A stretch of DNA of 64,000 nucleotides from Ardenticatenaceae bacterium (GTDB lineage: Bacteria; Chloroflexota; Anaerolineae; Promineifilales; Promineifilaceae), in assembly GCA_020634215.1 (NCBI GenBank), contig JACKCD010000011.1, positions 57,142 to 121,141 of the forward strand, written 5' to 3'. This document shows, in pieces, positions 48,817 through 57,690 of this stretch (position 1 is the first letter of the stretch; each line of letters begins with the position of its first letter). The notes beneath the pieces are model-generated. The model was given only the letters and a program-made list of their open reading frames with translations, searched no databases and was not told the origin of the DNA. The translations under genes and the position numbers were made by a program.

Positions 48817-51538
48817 ATGACCCACATCCAACCTTTGGCCGACGTGGGGCGGCTACCAGCACCCGGCGACAACGTGGCAATTGCCGTACGCCGCTTGGAA
48901 GCAGGAACGGCCGTTTCCCACCCTCAAACGGCCGTTCAAACGTCACCATCATCAGAGCAGCCGTTCGGCCACACCTTCACCCTCAGCCACACCCTGCTCG
49001 AAGGCCACCGCTTCGCCATCGCCCCCATTGGCGTGGGCGACAATTTGCTGTCGTGGGGGCTGCCGTTTGGCGTGGCTACTGCGCCTATTGCGCCAGGCGA
49101 CTATGTGGCGAATGCCGATATGCTGGAAGCGTTAAACGGCCGTTTTCTCAACTTCCCCATTCCCGATGCCCCCAACTTCCGCAACAATATCCAGCCCTAC
49201 CTGCTCGATGAGAGCCAGTTTCAGCCCAGCGAACAAGTGCCGTTGTACGATGAACCACGCCATTTTATGGGGTATTGGCGCAGCCAGCGGCGCGGCGTTG
49301 GCACGCGCAACATGGTTGTCATTCTCGGCACCAGCTCGCGCAGCGGCAGCTACGCCCGGCTGCTGGCTGAACGGCTGGAGGGGCTGGCCGATGGCTATGA
49401 CAACATTGACGGCATTGCCGCCATTTCCCACACCGAAGGGGACGGCGACGACCCGATCAACAACTGGGATTTTGTCCTGCGGACGCTGGCCGGGCTGGTG
49501 GTGCATCCCAACGTCGGCGCGGTGCTGATTGTGGACGGCGGCGGCGAGCAAGTCAACAACCAAGTGCTGCGCGATTTTATGAACCGCCACGATTACCCGC
49601 TGGATGAGGTCGTGCATCGCTTTGTCACCCTGACGGGGCATCTGGCGGCTGATTTGGCAGGCGGAACGGCCGTTATCAAATCCTGGCTCCCCACCGTCAA
49701 CCAAACCAACCGCACTCCGCAGCCTCTCTCATATCTCAACATCGCCCTACAGTGTGGCGGTTCCGATGCCTTCTCCGGCGTGTCGGGCAACCCGCTGGCC
49801 GGAGCCGTGGCGCAGGAAATCATTCGCTACGGCGGCAACGCCTCCATTGCCGAAACCGACGAGCTGATTGGAGCCGAGCCCTACATGCTGCAAAAAGTGC
49901 GCGATTGGCCGACAGCGCAGCGGTTTTTGCGCTTTATCGAGCAGTTTAAGGAGCGCGTAAGCTGGCACGGCAGCAGTGCCGAGGGCAACCCGTCCGGCGG
50001 CAACCGGTATCGCGGTCTCTACAACATCGCCCTCAAATCCATTGGCGCGGCCATGAAAAAAGCCCCCGACCTGCGGCTTGATTATGCCATTGATTACGCT
50101 GAACCAATGCGCCACCCCGGTTTTTACTTTATGAACACCCCCGGCAACGATTTGGAAAGCATTGCCGGGCAGGTGGCGGGCGGGGCCAACGTTATCTTTT
50201 TTGTCACCGGCAATGGCTCCATCACCAATTTTCCCTTTGTCCCCACCATCAAGCTGGTGACAACCACCCCCCGCTTTGAACGGCTGGCGCGGGAGATGGA
50301 TGTCAACGCCGGGGCGTACCAAGACGGCCGTTCGATGGAATCGCTCTGTGCCGAAACGCTGGATCTGACGGTGGCCGTTGCTTCCGGCCAGCTCAGTTTG
50401 GGAGAAAAGGCAGGCCACGCGCAAATTTCGCTCTGGCGCAACTGGCGGCAAACGGATGGTAGCCAAACGGCCGTTCTGCTCAACGCCACCCCACCCGACG
50501 GTCAGCCCCTCCCTGCCAAAAGCCACGATTTGCTGCCCGGCAACTGGGAATGGACGGCCGTTCGTACCCCCCACGGCCCCGCCACCGACCAAGTTGGCCT
50601 CATCCTGCCCACCAGCCTTTGCTCCGGCCAAATTGCCCGGCTGGGTGTAGAACAGCTCAACCAGCAGGCCGACAAACATGGCCTCTCCCGCTTTGTTACC
50701 CTGGTCCACACTGAGGGGTGCGGCGTGGCGATGCCTACCGTGCGCGATCTTTACAACGAGACAATGGTCAGCTACATGACCCATCCCCTCGTTGGGCACG
50801 GCCTTTTTTTGGAGCATGGCTGCGAAAAAACCCACAACGACTACATGCGCCACCAGCTAATGGAGCGCGGGCGTGACCCGGAACAGTTTGGCTGGGCCAG
50901 CGTGCAGGCGGACGGCGGCATTGGTGCTTCGATTGCCCACATGCGCGATTGGTTTGCGGGGCGGAAAACGGCCGTTTTTGCTACCGAACAAGTGGGGCTG
51001 GGCTCCGTTTGGGCGTGCTGGCACACGGTGACGTGCCGGACGAGGTAGTGCAATCGCTGGCGCAGTTGGTTGCGGACAGTGAAGGTGGCAGCCGCAGCAC
51101 GGTAGTGCTGCCGCAGCGCAACAGCTTGTTTGACGGTTCGTTGTGGAGCCAGGTGAGCGATTTGGAGGCAAAGGCAACGGTGGCGTATGGGCAAACGGCC
51201 GTTTCTCCCGGCCTCCACCTCATGGACACCCCCTCCGCCACTGGGCCAAAACCCTCACCGGCCTCGCCGCCACCGGCGTAGAAATCATCGTCGCCTACCA
51301 AGCTAGTCAACCCCAAGCCGCCCACCCCTTGGTTCCCGTGCTGCAAATCACGGCTGCCGGATCCAACCGACAAACGGCCGATTTTGACCTGCTGCTCACC
51401 GATGACCCCACCCAATGGACAGCCAAACTCATGCAGCTTGTCCTCGACACCGCCAGCCGCCGCACAACACCCCGCCTTGCAGCACAAAAACTGGTGGATT
51501 TCCAGCTTACGCGAGGGCTGCTGGGGATTTCGACATAA
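48817..51538 (+). pseudogene. UxaA-family hydrolase (altronate/galactarate dehydratase-like) with two frameshifts
   Basis: From ATG 48817 (AGGAGG at 48804) the first frame runs to 51048. The family sequence then continues in a second frame (LRLGVLAHGDVPDEVVQSLAQLV) and a third (HWAKTLTGLAATGVEIIVAY) to 51538. Shifts lie near 51003 and 51238; the latter fits a CCC run read as CC. The intact product would be about 907 residues: N-terminal SAF domain (PAPGDNVAIAVRRLEAG), then the UxaA core (RGVGTRNMVVILGTSSRSG, TGNGSITNFPFVPTIKLVTTTPR) and a second core-like half (GLILPTSLCSGQIAR, HTEGCGV). It acts on sugar acids such as altronate or galactarate. Sequencing error or recent decay are both possible. 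Nine palindromes. Confidence 0.78.
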
Positions 51539-51542
51539 AAAA

Positions 51543-51597
51543 TGGAGGATTGGAGATTGGAGATTACAGAACGCAATCTCCAATCTCCAATCTCCAA
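51543..51597. repeat. GATTGGAGATT-family hairpin repeat, copy 4
   Basis: TGGAGGATTGGAGATTGGAGATT on the left, AATCTCCAATCTCCAATCTCC on the right. It separates the UxaA-family and LarA-like genes. Confidence 0.85.
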
Positions 51598-51605
51598 CCC
51601 ATCTC

Positions 51606-52790
51606 ATGACAATGCCTGAACTCATTCCTGTTCAATGGAAATTACCGCAGGGAACGGCCGTTAATCCCATCACCGCCCTCGAAGCCGAATGGACACGGCT
51701 AGACCTGGCCGCCCAAGTTGCCGGCAAACAAATCGCCATCGGCATTGGCAGCCGGGGCGTAGCCGAAATAAGCACCATTGCCCGCACCCTGGTGCGGCTG
51801 GTGGCTGCAAGCGGCGGCACGCCGTTTATCGTCCCCGCAATGGGCAGCCACGGCGGAGCCACCGCCAGCGGCCAGATTGAAGTGCTGGATAGCCTAGGTG
51901 TGAGCGAAGCAACGATGGGTTGCCCCATCCGCGCCACCATGGAAACGGTGGTGTTGGGCGAAACGGCGCGGGGCATTCCGGTGCATTTTGACAAATTTGC
52001 CGCCGAGGCCGACGGGCTAATTGTGGCAAATCGGGTCAAAATCCACACCGACTTCCACGGCCCACATGAAAGCGGCGTGGTGAAAATGCTGGGCATTGGG
52101 CTGGGGAAGGAGCGAGGGGCGACGCTGCTGCACAATTTTGGGGTGGTGGGGCTGCGCGACTATATGCCGGAAGTAACGGCCGTTATTCTGCAAAAAATCA
52201 ACCTCATCGCCGGCGTCGCCACCGTCGAAGACGGCACCCATCGCCCCGTCCATTTACAAGCACTACCAGCCAGCGAATTGCTGGCCGAGGAACAAAAGCT
52301 GCTCGATCTAGCCCGCAGCTATGCCCCGCGCCTGCCCGTGGCCGACCTTGATCTGCTGATTGTAGAGGAAATGGGGAAGGAAATTAGCGGCACGGGGATG
52401 GACACCAACGTGATCGGCCGTTGGCGCATTGCCGGTGAGCCAGAGCCAGAATCGCCGCGTATTCGCGCCATTGTGGTGCTAAATTTAACCGAGGCCTCAC
52501 ATGGCAACGCCGTCGGCATTGGGCTGGCCGACTTCACCACCCGCCGCCTGCTGGACAAAATCAACTTTGACCATTTCACTACCAACACCTTTACCAGCGG
52601 CTTTTTGGAGCGTGGGCGGCTGCCGCTGGTTTTTCCCAGCGACGAAACGGCCATCCACGCCGCCCTCACCCACCTCTTCCGCCCCAACCCCCAAGACCGC
52701 CCCCATGCCCGCATCATGCGGATTCGCAATACGCTGGATTTGGGAACGGTGTGGGTGTCGCCCAATTTGGTTGATGAGATTGGGGATTAG
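51606..52790 (+). CDS. Lactate-racemase-like protein (LarA / DUF2088)
   Basis: 394 residues from ATG 51606 (ATG 51612 in frame). N-terminal DUF2088 stretches: QIAIGIGSRGVAEISTIARTLVRLV, GGTPFIVPAMGSHGGATASGQIEVLDSLGV, ANRVKIHTDFHGPHESGVVKMLGIGLGKERGATLLH. LarA-type enzymes racemise lactate or related 2-hydroxy acids with a nickel pincer cofactor; the SHGGAT and H-rich loops are kept. Adjacent to a sugar-acid dehydratase-like gene, so both probably serve sugar-acid or hydroxy-acid use. The TAG stop is in the following hairpin repeat. Two palindromes. Confidence 0.82.
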   Translation: MTMPELIPVQWKLPQGTAVNPITALEAEWTRLDLAAQVAGKQIAIGIGSRGVAEISTIARTLVRLVAASGGTPFIVPAMGSHGGATASGQIEVLDSLGVSEATMGCPIRATMETVVLGETARGIPVHFDKFAAEADGLIVANRVKIHTDFHGPHESGVVKMLGIGLGKERGATLLHNFGVVGLRDYMPEVTAVILQKINLIAGVATVEDGTHRPVHLQALPASELLAEEQKLLDLARSYAPRLPVADLDLLIVEEMGKEISGTGMDTNVIGRWRIAGEPEPESPRIRAIVVLNLTEASHGNAVGIGLADFTTRRLLDKINFDHFTTNTFTSGFLERGRLPLVFPSDETAIHAALTHLFRPNPQDRPHARIMRIRNTLDLGTVWVSPNLVDEIGD

Positions 52791-52846
52791 AGATTGGAGA
52801 TTGGAGATTGTGAACCTTCACCAATCTCCAATCTCTAATCTCCAAT
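52785..52846. repeat. GATTGGAGATT-family hairpin repeat, copy 5
   Basis: GATTAGAGATTGGAGATTGGAGATTGTGAAC on the left and CCAATCTCCAATCTCTAATCTCC on the right. The left arm holds the TAG stop of the LarA-like gene and the right arm overlaps the 3' end of the minus-strand GNAT gene. Confidence 0.85.
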
Positions 52847-53398
52847 TACCGAATATTTCAAAAACGGCTGCACCCCCTCCCACGCCGCCCGTTCTTCCTC
52901 ATTGCGAATGTCTGGTACAAAACCGAAGCTAAGGTAAAGGTTGAGAGCGGCAATACGGCCTGTGCCGGTACCGAGGCGGGCAGTTTGGTGGCCGAGTTGG
53001 TGCAGGCGTTGGCAAACGGCCGTTAACAGCGGTTTCGCCAATCCTTTCCCCTGGTGATCGGGGTGAATGGCAACCCAGTGGACGCGGCCGTTGACGGCGT
53101 TGTCCCACCACGCTGAGGCCGTGCCAACGGGCTGGCCGTTTCCATCGAGCAGGTAGAGTTGACGTTGGGTAAGAACGGCCGTTTCCCGCCCAAAATCCTG
53201 CCAAAACGTCTCCTCCGTCACCGTCACAAACTTCTCCGCCGCCGCATGAATCGCCACCCAATGCGCCTCATCCCCCGGCTCATACCAGCGCCAGCCATAA
53301 GACTGCGGCCAGGCAAACTCAGGCACTCCCGCCAACGTCGGCCGCACCATCGCCACCGAAATGTTTTGTTCACTGTTACCCATATTTGTCGTAACCAT
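52835..53398 (-). CDS. GNAT acetyltransferase
   Basis: 187 residues from ATG 53398; an in-frame start at 53443 is possible but unneeded. One GNAT fold with HWVAIHPDHQGKGLAKPLLTAVCQRL (acetyl-CoA loop QGKGLA), TARLGTGTGRIAALNLYLSFGFVPDI near the C-terminus. Substrate unknown. Its end overlaps the hairpin repeat, so the last residues (FLKYSVIGD) derive partly from the repeat. Two palindromes near 53013 and 53170. Confidence 0.82.
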   Translation of the reverse strand: MVTTNMGNSEQNISVAMVRPTLAGVPEFAWPQSYGWRWYEPGDEAHWVAIHAAAEKFVTVTEETFWQDFGRETAVLTQRQLYLLDGNGQPVGTASAWWDNAVNGRVHWVAIHPDHQGKGLAKPLLTAVCQRLHQLGHQTARLGTGTGRIAALNLYLSFGFVPDIRNEEERAAWEGVQPFLKYSVIGD

Positions 53399-53457
53399 TG
53401 CCAAGAGATGGACAACAGACCACAGACCACCGTCGTCCGTCATCCGTCGTCCGCCCC

Positions 53458-53916
53458 CTACCCCAACAACGCCAACGACAGCGTATCCGCCACCATCGCC
53501 GGTTTGTCTTCCCCCTCAATCTCCACCGTATTGCGCGTTTTAATCAGCACCCGCCCCTTCCCTTTCGGCTCCACCGACAGCAGCGTCACACGGTTGCGAA
53601 TACGCGAACCCACCTTCACCGGAGACAGAAAACGAACATAATCAGCCCCATAGTTAAACACCTGCAAAACCCCTGCCGGAATAATCCCCATTTCCCCATT
53701 AAACTTGGGCAGCAGCGACAGCGTGAGAAAACCATGGGCAATCGTTGCCCCCGACGGGCTAAACGCCTTCGCTTTTTCCACATCTACATGAATCCACTGA
53801 TGGTCTTCGGTGCAGTCGGCAAACTGGTTGATCCGCTCCTGATCAATCAACACCCAGTCCGACACCCCCACTTCCTGCCCCACAAACTCCTGAATATTTT
53901 CAAATGTATAAGTCAT
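53458..53916 (-). CDS. MaoC-like (R)-specific enoyl-CoA hydratase / dehydratase
   Basis: 152 residues, single hot-dog fold. INQFADCTEDHQWIHVDVEKA carries the catalytic Asp/His pair of the MaoC (NodN-like) family, and GATIAHGFLTLSLLP is the following conserved loop. It hydrates enoyl-CoA to (R)-3-hydroxyacyl-CoA or acts on a related thioester. No palindrome in the gene. Confidence 0.88.
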   Translation of the reverse strand: MTYTFENIQEFVGQEVGVSDWVLIDQERINQFADCTEDHQWIHVDVEKAKAFSPSGATIAHGFLTLSLLPKFNGEMGIIPAGVLQVFNYGADYVRFLSPVKVGSRIRNRVTLLSVEPKGKGRVLIKTRNTVEIEGEDKPAMVADTLSLALLG

Positions 53917-53964
53917 ACCTTCCTCACAAGGCCACCAGTAACCACCTGGTTGCTGATGACCGAT

Positions 53965-54145
53965 TACAATAAGCTCTGACCCAGGGTTCCATCAAAGATA
54001 GCGATTTAGAAGTTCAACTTCTTCCGAGAAGTTGAACTTCTTGCCGAACTTATTTCCAAACGATTACTAAGTTCTGACTTAGGGTTCTATCAAAGATAAC
54101 TTTGGCGTTTTAAGATTGGTTCAATCTTGGAGATTGAACCAATCT
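53965..54145. repeat. Repeat cluster: direct repeat, GAAGTTGAACTT hairpin and AGATTGGTTCAATCT hairpin (copy 3)
   Basis: The 254-base gap 53917-54170 has no gene. It holds two copies of CTCTGACCCAGGGTTCCATC-like sequence (53972-54000 and 54069-54100), a perfect 15-bp hairpin AGAAGTTCAACTTCT / AGAAGTTGAACTTCT (54008-54041) between them, and the third AGATTGGTTCAATCT hairpin at 54113-54145. Confidence 0.75.
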
Positions 54146-54170
54146 TACCAAGTTAAAAATGGACAAACCC

Positions 54171-54620
54171 TTAATCCAGCGTCTCGCGCAGAGCAACCAA
54201 TTTGGCGATATAGTCAGCAGCAAGATTGTGTTCGCTTGCTCCCGCAATCATCCAATCAACATACCGCTTGGCTGGCTTATATGACCCACTTGGATTAGCC
54301 ACCCGATAGAGGTCGCCATGATGCCACTGCCCATCTTCCCCCATCACCAAGAAGGTCTCGCGGGTATAGATGCCCTCAGGCACGTTTTCCAAAATATCAA
54401 GCGCCTCAATTTCGGCTTGATCAATATCGTAAAGAATACCGTGAATGAGTTCTCCCGGTGCCTCGATGATACTGCTGATGCCACCCTGTAGATCGGTTGA
54501 AAAGCGGCGAAATTCGAGGCGATAGTTGGAAATGTAGATACGCATGATAAATTTTGCGCTGGGGCAATAATCCCGGAGGTAAGCCGTGAACATATTCGAG
54601 CCGTAAGCAATGTAGTTCAT
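54171..54620 (-). CDS. Gamma-glutamylcyclotransferase-like (AIG2/GGCT fold) protein
   Basis: 149 residues. NYIAYGSNMFTAYLRDYCPSA is the GGCT nucleotide/substrate loop YGSNM, and GELIHGILYDIDQAEIEALDILE contains the conserved Glu. It probably releases 5-oxoproline from gamma-glutamyl dipeptides or amines. The start overlaps the 3' end of the amidohydrolase by 4 bases, so the two are co-translated. No palindrome in either gene; the pair may be acquired. Confidence 0.85.
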   Translation of the reverse strand: MNYIAYGSNMFTAYLRDYCPSAKFIMRIYISNYRLEFRRFSTDLQGGISSIIEAPGELIHGILYDIDQAEIEALDILENVPEGIYTRETFLVMGEDGQWHHGDLYRVANPSGSYKPAKRYVDWMIAGASEHNLAADYIAKLVALRETLD

Positions 54621-56086
54621 CTTGTTTCCCTGTTTAAGTAAAAAGAAGGCGGAAACAGCGTCTCTTCTGAACGACCCTGATAATCGCGCTGTGGATACGC
54701 CGACCGCATCTTTTCAAAATAGGCTTGTGCCTGCTGACGCATCTGCCCCATGTCCAGGCCGGGTATCTGACCGTCTTTGACAATCGTGCGTCCGTCAACA
54801 ATCACATCACGGATATTACGGCCGTTTCCCATCATGACCAACGTGCGAATCGGATCATCAATAGGCCCCAGCCGATAATCACTTAGGTCAATGACAACAA
54901 TATCCGCTTTGGCTCCCGCTGCAAGCCTGCCTAAATCATCACGCCCCAGTGCTTTTGCCCCGCCCAGCGTTGCCGCCCGAAACATATCCGCCGCTTGATG
55001 AGCATCCTGTCTGCCCTCGGCCAAATTACCAGCCACTAGCCCCGTCTCCATCACGCGGATCATGTCAGGGGGAAAGGTGTCGCTGCCCATCGCCAGATTA
55101 ATCCCCGCCTCTTGATAGCGGCGAAATGAGTGAAGGGCTTTCCCAGACCGGGCAAACACCAGCGGGCAATGGATGACAGACGTGCCTGATTTTGCCAATA
55201 TCTCTAGCTCACTCAATGATTGCGGATCGGGTCGCTCTTTATTGAGGTACATGGCATGGGGAATCAGCACCTTCGGATTGAGCAAGTCAAGCTCCTGCAA
55301 CAGTTGGATCGCCGTTTTCCCATACCATTGCTGCAAGAACCTTCCTTCCACCTCGCCCTGCAAGCAATGCAGCCGAATCAAGCAATCAAGCTCCTCGGCC
55401 GCCACCTTTGTTTGGCGCAACAGATCAAACGTCACTGTCTCAATGCGTGCCGGTAACAAACAGCCTGTCACGCGCCCCTCCGCCGCGCCGTCAAATGTTT
55501 TGACAAAACGGATGGCATCACGCAGGCCGCGCTCCCCTTCTGCCTCGTCCCAAAGAACATCTCGGCTGCCGTCATGATGGACAACGTTGACCCCCGACCG
55601 ATAGCTAAGACCCAGGTAAGCCCGTAAGCCTAACGCAGCCACAATGTCCACCACATCGGCAAATTCGTCATAGGTTTCACACCAAGCTTTGTACTGTTCT
55701 CCAGCAATGGGCATAAAGGTCGTTACGCCATTGAGCGCAAGCTGGCTGAGCGCATAACGATGCTTAAAAGCTTCTTCCTCACGGGAAAATAAATCATGCC
55801 GATGGTTGCGAAAATAGTCGGCCGACCATTGCAGACCCAGGCTGATCTCTGGCGACACCCAGGTATCGAGAATCCCGTGATCAATGTCGGCCAGCGCATC
55901 CAGGTCAATAAAACCGGGGCTGATGATCGCCAATCCAGCATTAATCGTTTGGTCAACGGCGTGGGGATAATGGTGGCCGACAAATTCGATGCGGTCATCT
56001 TGGTAAACCAGTTCTCCGTTATGATAGATAACATGATCGTTGCCCTCATAGCCGATGACATAGGCGGCAGTTAGTTTTGTTTTCAT
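54617..56086 (-). CDS. Amidohydrolase-family protein (chlorohydrolase-like) with altered first metal motif
   Basis: 489 residues from ATG 56086; upstream frame lacks a good start. An N-terminal beta part is followed by GLAIISPGFIDLDALADIDH, LNGVTTFMPI, a barrel with LIRLHCLQGEVEG, KVLIPHAMYL and MGSDTFPPDM (the C-terminal Asp), and a closing KADIVVIDLSDYRLGP. The usual HxH of the first strand is LDA here, so one metal ligand pair is missing while the later His and Asp remain. Some chlorohydrolase-family proteins share this wording. Substrate unknown. Coupled to the GGCT gene. No exact palindrome. Confidence 0.83.
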   Translation of the reverse strand: MKTKLTAAYVIGYEGNDHVIYHNGELVYQDDRIEFVGHHYPHAVDQTINAGLAIISPGFIDLDALADIDHGILDTWVSPEISLGLQWSADYFRNHRHDLFSREEEAFKHRYALSQLALNGVTTFMPIAGEQYKAWCETYDEFADVVDIVAALGLRAYLGLSYRSGVNVVHHDGSRDVLWDEAEGERGLRDAIRFVKTFDGAAEGRVTGCLLPARIETVTFDLLRQTKVAAEELDCLIRLHCLQGEVEGRFLQQWYGKTAIQLLQELDLLNPKVLIPHAMYLNKERPDPQSLSELEILAKSGTSVIHCPLVFARSGKALHSFRRYQEAGINLAMGSDTFPPDMIRVMETGLVAGNLAEGRQDAHQAADMFRAATLGGAKALGRDDLGRLAAGAKADIVVIDLSDYRLGPIDDPIRTLVMMGNGRNIRDVIVDGRTIVKDGQIPGLDMGQMRQQAQAYFEKMRSAYPQRDYQGRSEETLFPPSFYLNRETR

Positions 56087-56194
56087 CACCTGGGTTCTCC
56101 CAATTTTTGCCCTTAATTGTACACGTGAAAGGCTATTCGTAGACCAGTTTGTATGAAAAGGGTAAACAAGTGGGGCAAACGGCCGTTTCTCTGC

Positions 56195-56310
56195 TATACT
56201 CCCAACTTGTTTGAGCCTCTGCGGAGCCAAACAACCTTATTATTTGACACAACAGCCCAATATCGGGCTGCATCCATAGCGAGCTAAGCAGACAACTTGG
56301 CTCAAACGCC
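56195..56310 (+). promoter_or_regulatory. Promoter and structured leader of the DEAD-box helicase gene
   Basis: TATACT (56195-56200) with extended -10 TGC; AACGGCCGTT occupies 56178-56187, ending 7 bases before the -10. The leader has GTTTGAGCC (56209-56217) pairing with GGCTCAAAC (56299-56307), enclosing CAGCCC/GGGCTG (56253-56270). The outer stem ends 3 bases before AAGGAG. Long structured leaders are usual for helicase and cold-shock genes; autoregulation is inferred. Confidence 0.55.
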
Positions 56311-56325
56311 AAGGAGTATGCTTTC

Positions 56326-57636
56326 GTGAGTTTTTCCGAATTTTCTTTCCATGCGCGTGTGCAGGCCGGCATTCAAGCCGCCGGTTATGAAACACCCACC
56401 CCCATTCAACAACAAGCCATTCCCGCCATTATGGCTGGGCAAGATGTGCTAGGGTTGGCACAGACCGGCACGGGCAAAACGGCCGCTTTTATGCTGCCCA
56501 TTTTGCAGCGGCTGACAACCGGCCCGCTGCGCCGCGTCCGCGCCCTGGTCGTCGCCCCCACCCGCGAACTGGCCGAACAGATTCACCAGGCAACGGCCGT
56601 TCTTGCCAAACAAACCCGCATCCGCAGTGTTCCCATCTACGGCGGCGTGGGCAAAGGTGCCCAGCTCGATGCCCTCAAACGGGGCGTTGAAATCGTCATC
56701 GCCTGCCCCGGCCGCCTGCTCGACCACATCAAAGAAGGCAACATAGACCTTTCCCAAGTCGAAGTGCTGGTGCTGGACGAAGCCGACCGGATGTGCGACA
56801 TGGGCTTCCTGCCCGACATTCGCCGCATTTTGAAGCATGTCCCCAACCGGCAGCAAACCCTTTTCTTCTCCGCCACCATGCCCGACGACATCCGCACGCT
56901 GGCAAGCGACATCCTCAAAAACCCGACCACCGTCCAAATCGGCATGATTGCCCCCGCCAAAACCGTCTCCCACGCCCTCTACCCCGTGCCAGACCAGAAG
57001 CAAAAAACCGACATGCTGCTGACCATGCTGGATCAGTTTGCCACCAGCCGCGTCATCATTTTTACCCGCACCAAGCACCGGGCGCGGAATTTGGCGCAAA
57101 AGTTGGACAAAGTTGGCTACCGAGCGGCGGCGTTGCAGGGCAACATGACGCAAAACCGGCGGCAGGAAGCAATTGATGGGTTCCGCAAGGGGAAATATGA
57201 TCTGCTGGTCGCCACCGACATTGCGGCACGAGGGATTGACGTGTCAGACATTTCCCACGTCATCAACTACGACATGCCCGATACGGTGGATGCCTACACC
57301 CACCGCATTGGCCGCACTGGGCGCGCCGAGGAAAGCGGTGAGGCGTTTACGCTGGCCGTGGCCGATGATGCGGCAATGGTGCGCGAAATTGAGAAGGTAT
57401 TGAAAACGCGGCTAGAGCTGCGCCGCCTGCCGGACTTCAATTATGGGGATTTTGTGCCGGAACAGCAGTTCCCGCAGCGGGGGCCGGTGCAATCGGCTCA
57501 ACCGCGTGGTGGCAATGGGAGAAACGGCCGTTCTTCCCACCCCCAAAACTCCCATCGCAACGACCGAGGCAGTGGAAACGGCCGTTGGCGCTCCCCCAAG
57601 CCCCAAACCGCCCCCCAAAGAAAGCCCAATCGTTAG
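56326..57636 (+). CDS. DEAD-box ATP-dependent RNA helicase, RhlE-like
   Basis: 436 residues from GTG 56326. Q motif (YETPTPIQQQAIPAIMAGQ), Walker A AQTGTGKTAAF, PTRELAEQ, motif II DEADRMCDMGF, SAT in FFSATMPDDI, IFTRTKHRARNLAQKL, ATDIAARGIDVSDISHVINYDMP and HRIGRTGRAE. A basic, glycine/asparagine-rich tail (GGNGRNGRSSHPQN) probably binds RNA and carries two palindromes near 57520 and 57573. It unwinds RNA in ribosome assembly or mRNA decay. Its TAG stop lies in the following hairpin repeat. Confidence 0.94.
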   Translation: MSFSEFSFHARVQAGIQAAGYETPTPIQQQAIPAIMAGQDVLGLAQTGTGKTAAFMLPILQRLTTGPLRRVRALVVAPTRELAEQIHQATAVLAKQTRIRSVPIYGGVGKGAQLDALKRGVEIVIACPGRLLDHIKEGNIDLSQVEVLVLDEADRMCDMGFLPDIRRILKHVPNRQQTLFFSATMPDDIRTLASDILKNPTTVQIGMIAPAKTVSHALYPVPDQKQKTDMLLTMLDQFATSRVIIFTRTKHRARNLAQKLDKVGYRAAALQGNMTQNRRQEAIDGFRKGKYDLLVATDIAARGIDVSDISHVINYDMPDTVDAYTHRIGRTGRAEESGEAFTLAVADDAAMVREIEKVLKTRLELRRLPDFNYGDFVPEQQFPQRGPVQSAQPRGGNGRNGRSSHPQNSHRNDRGSGNGRWRSPKPQTAPQRKPNR

Positions 57637-57690
57637 AGATTGGAGATTGGAGATTCAACAATCTCCAATCCCCACTCTCCCACTCTCCAC
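57633..57690. repeat. GATTGGAGATT-family hairpin repeat, copy 6
   Basis: TAGAGATTGGAGATTGGAGATTC then inverse CAATCTCCAATC. It lies between convergent genes and includes the stop codon of the helicase. Confidence 0.8.

Noticed and set aside
49747..50853. Minus-strand open frame of 368 codons inside the UxaA-family gene
   Set aside because: Antisense to conserved UxaA motifs, with no ribosome site or recognisable domain.
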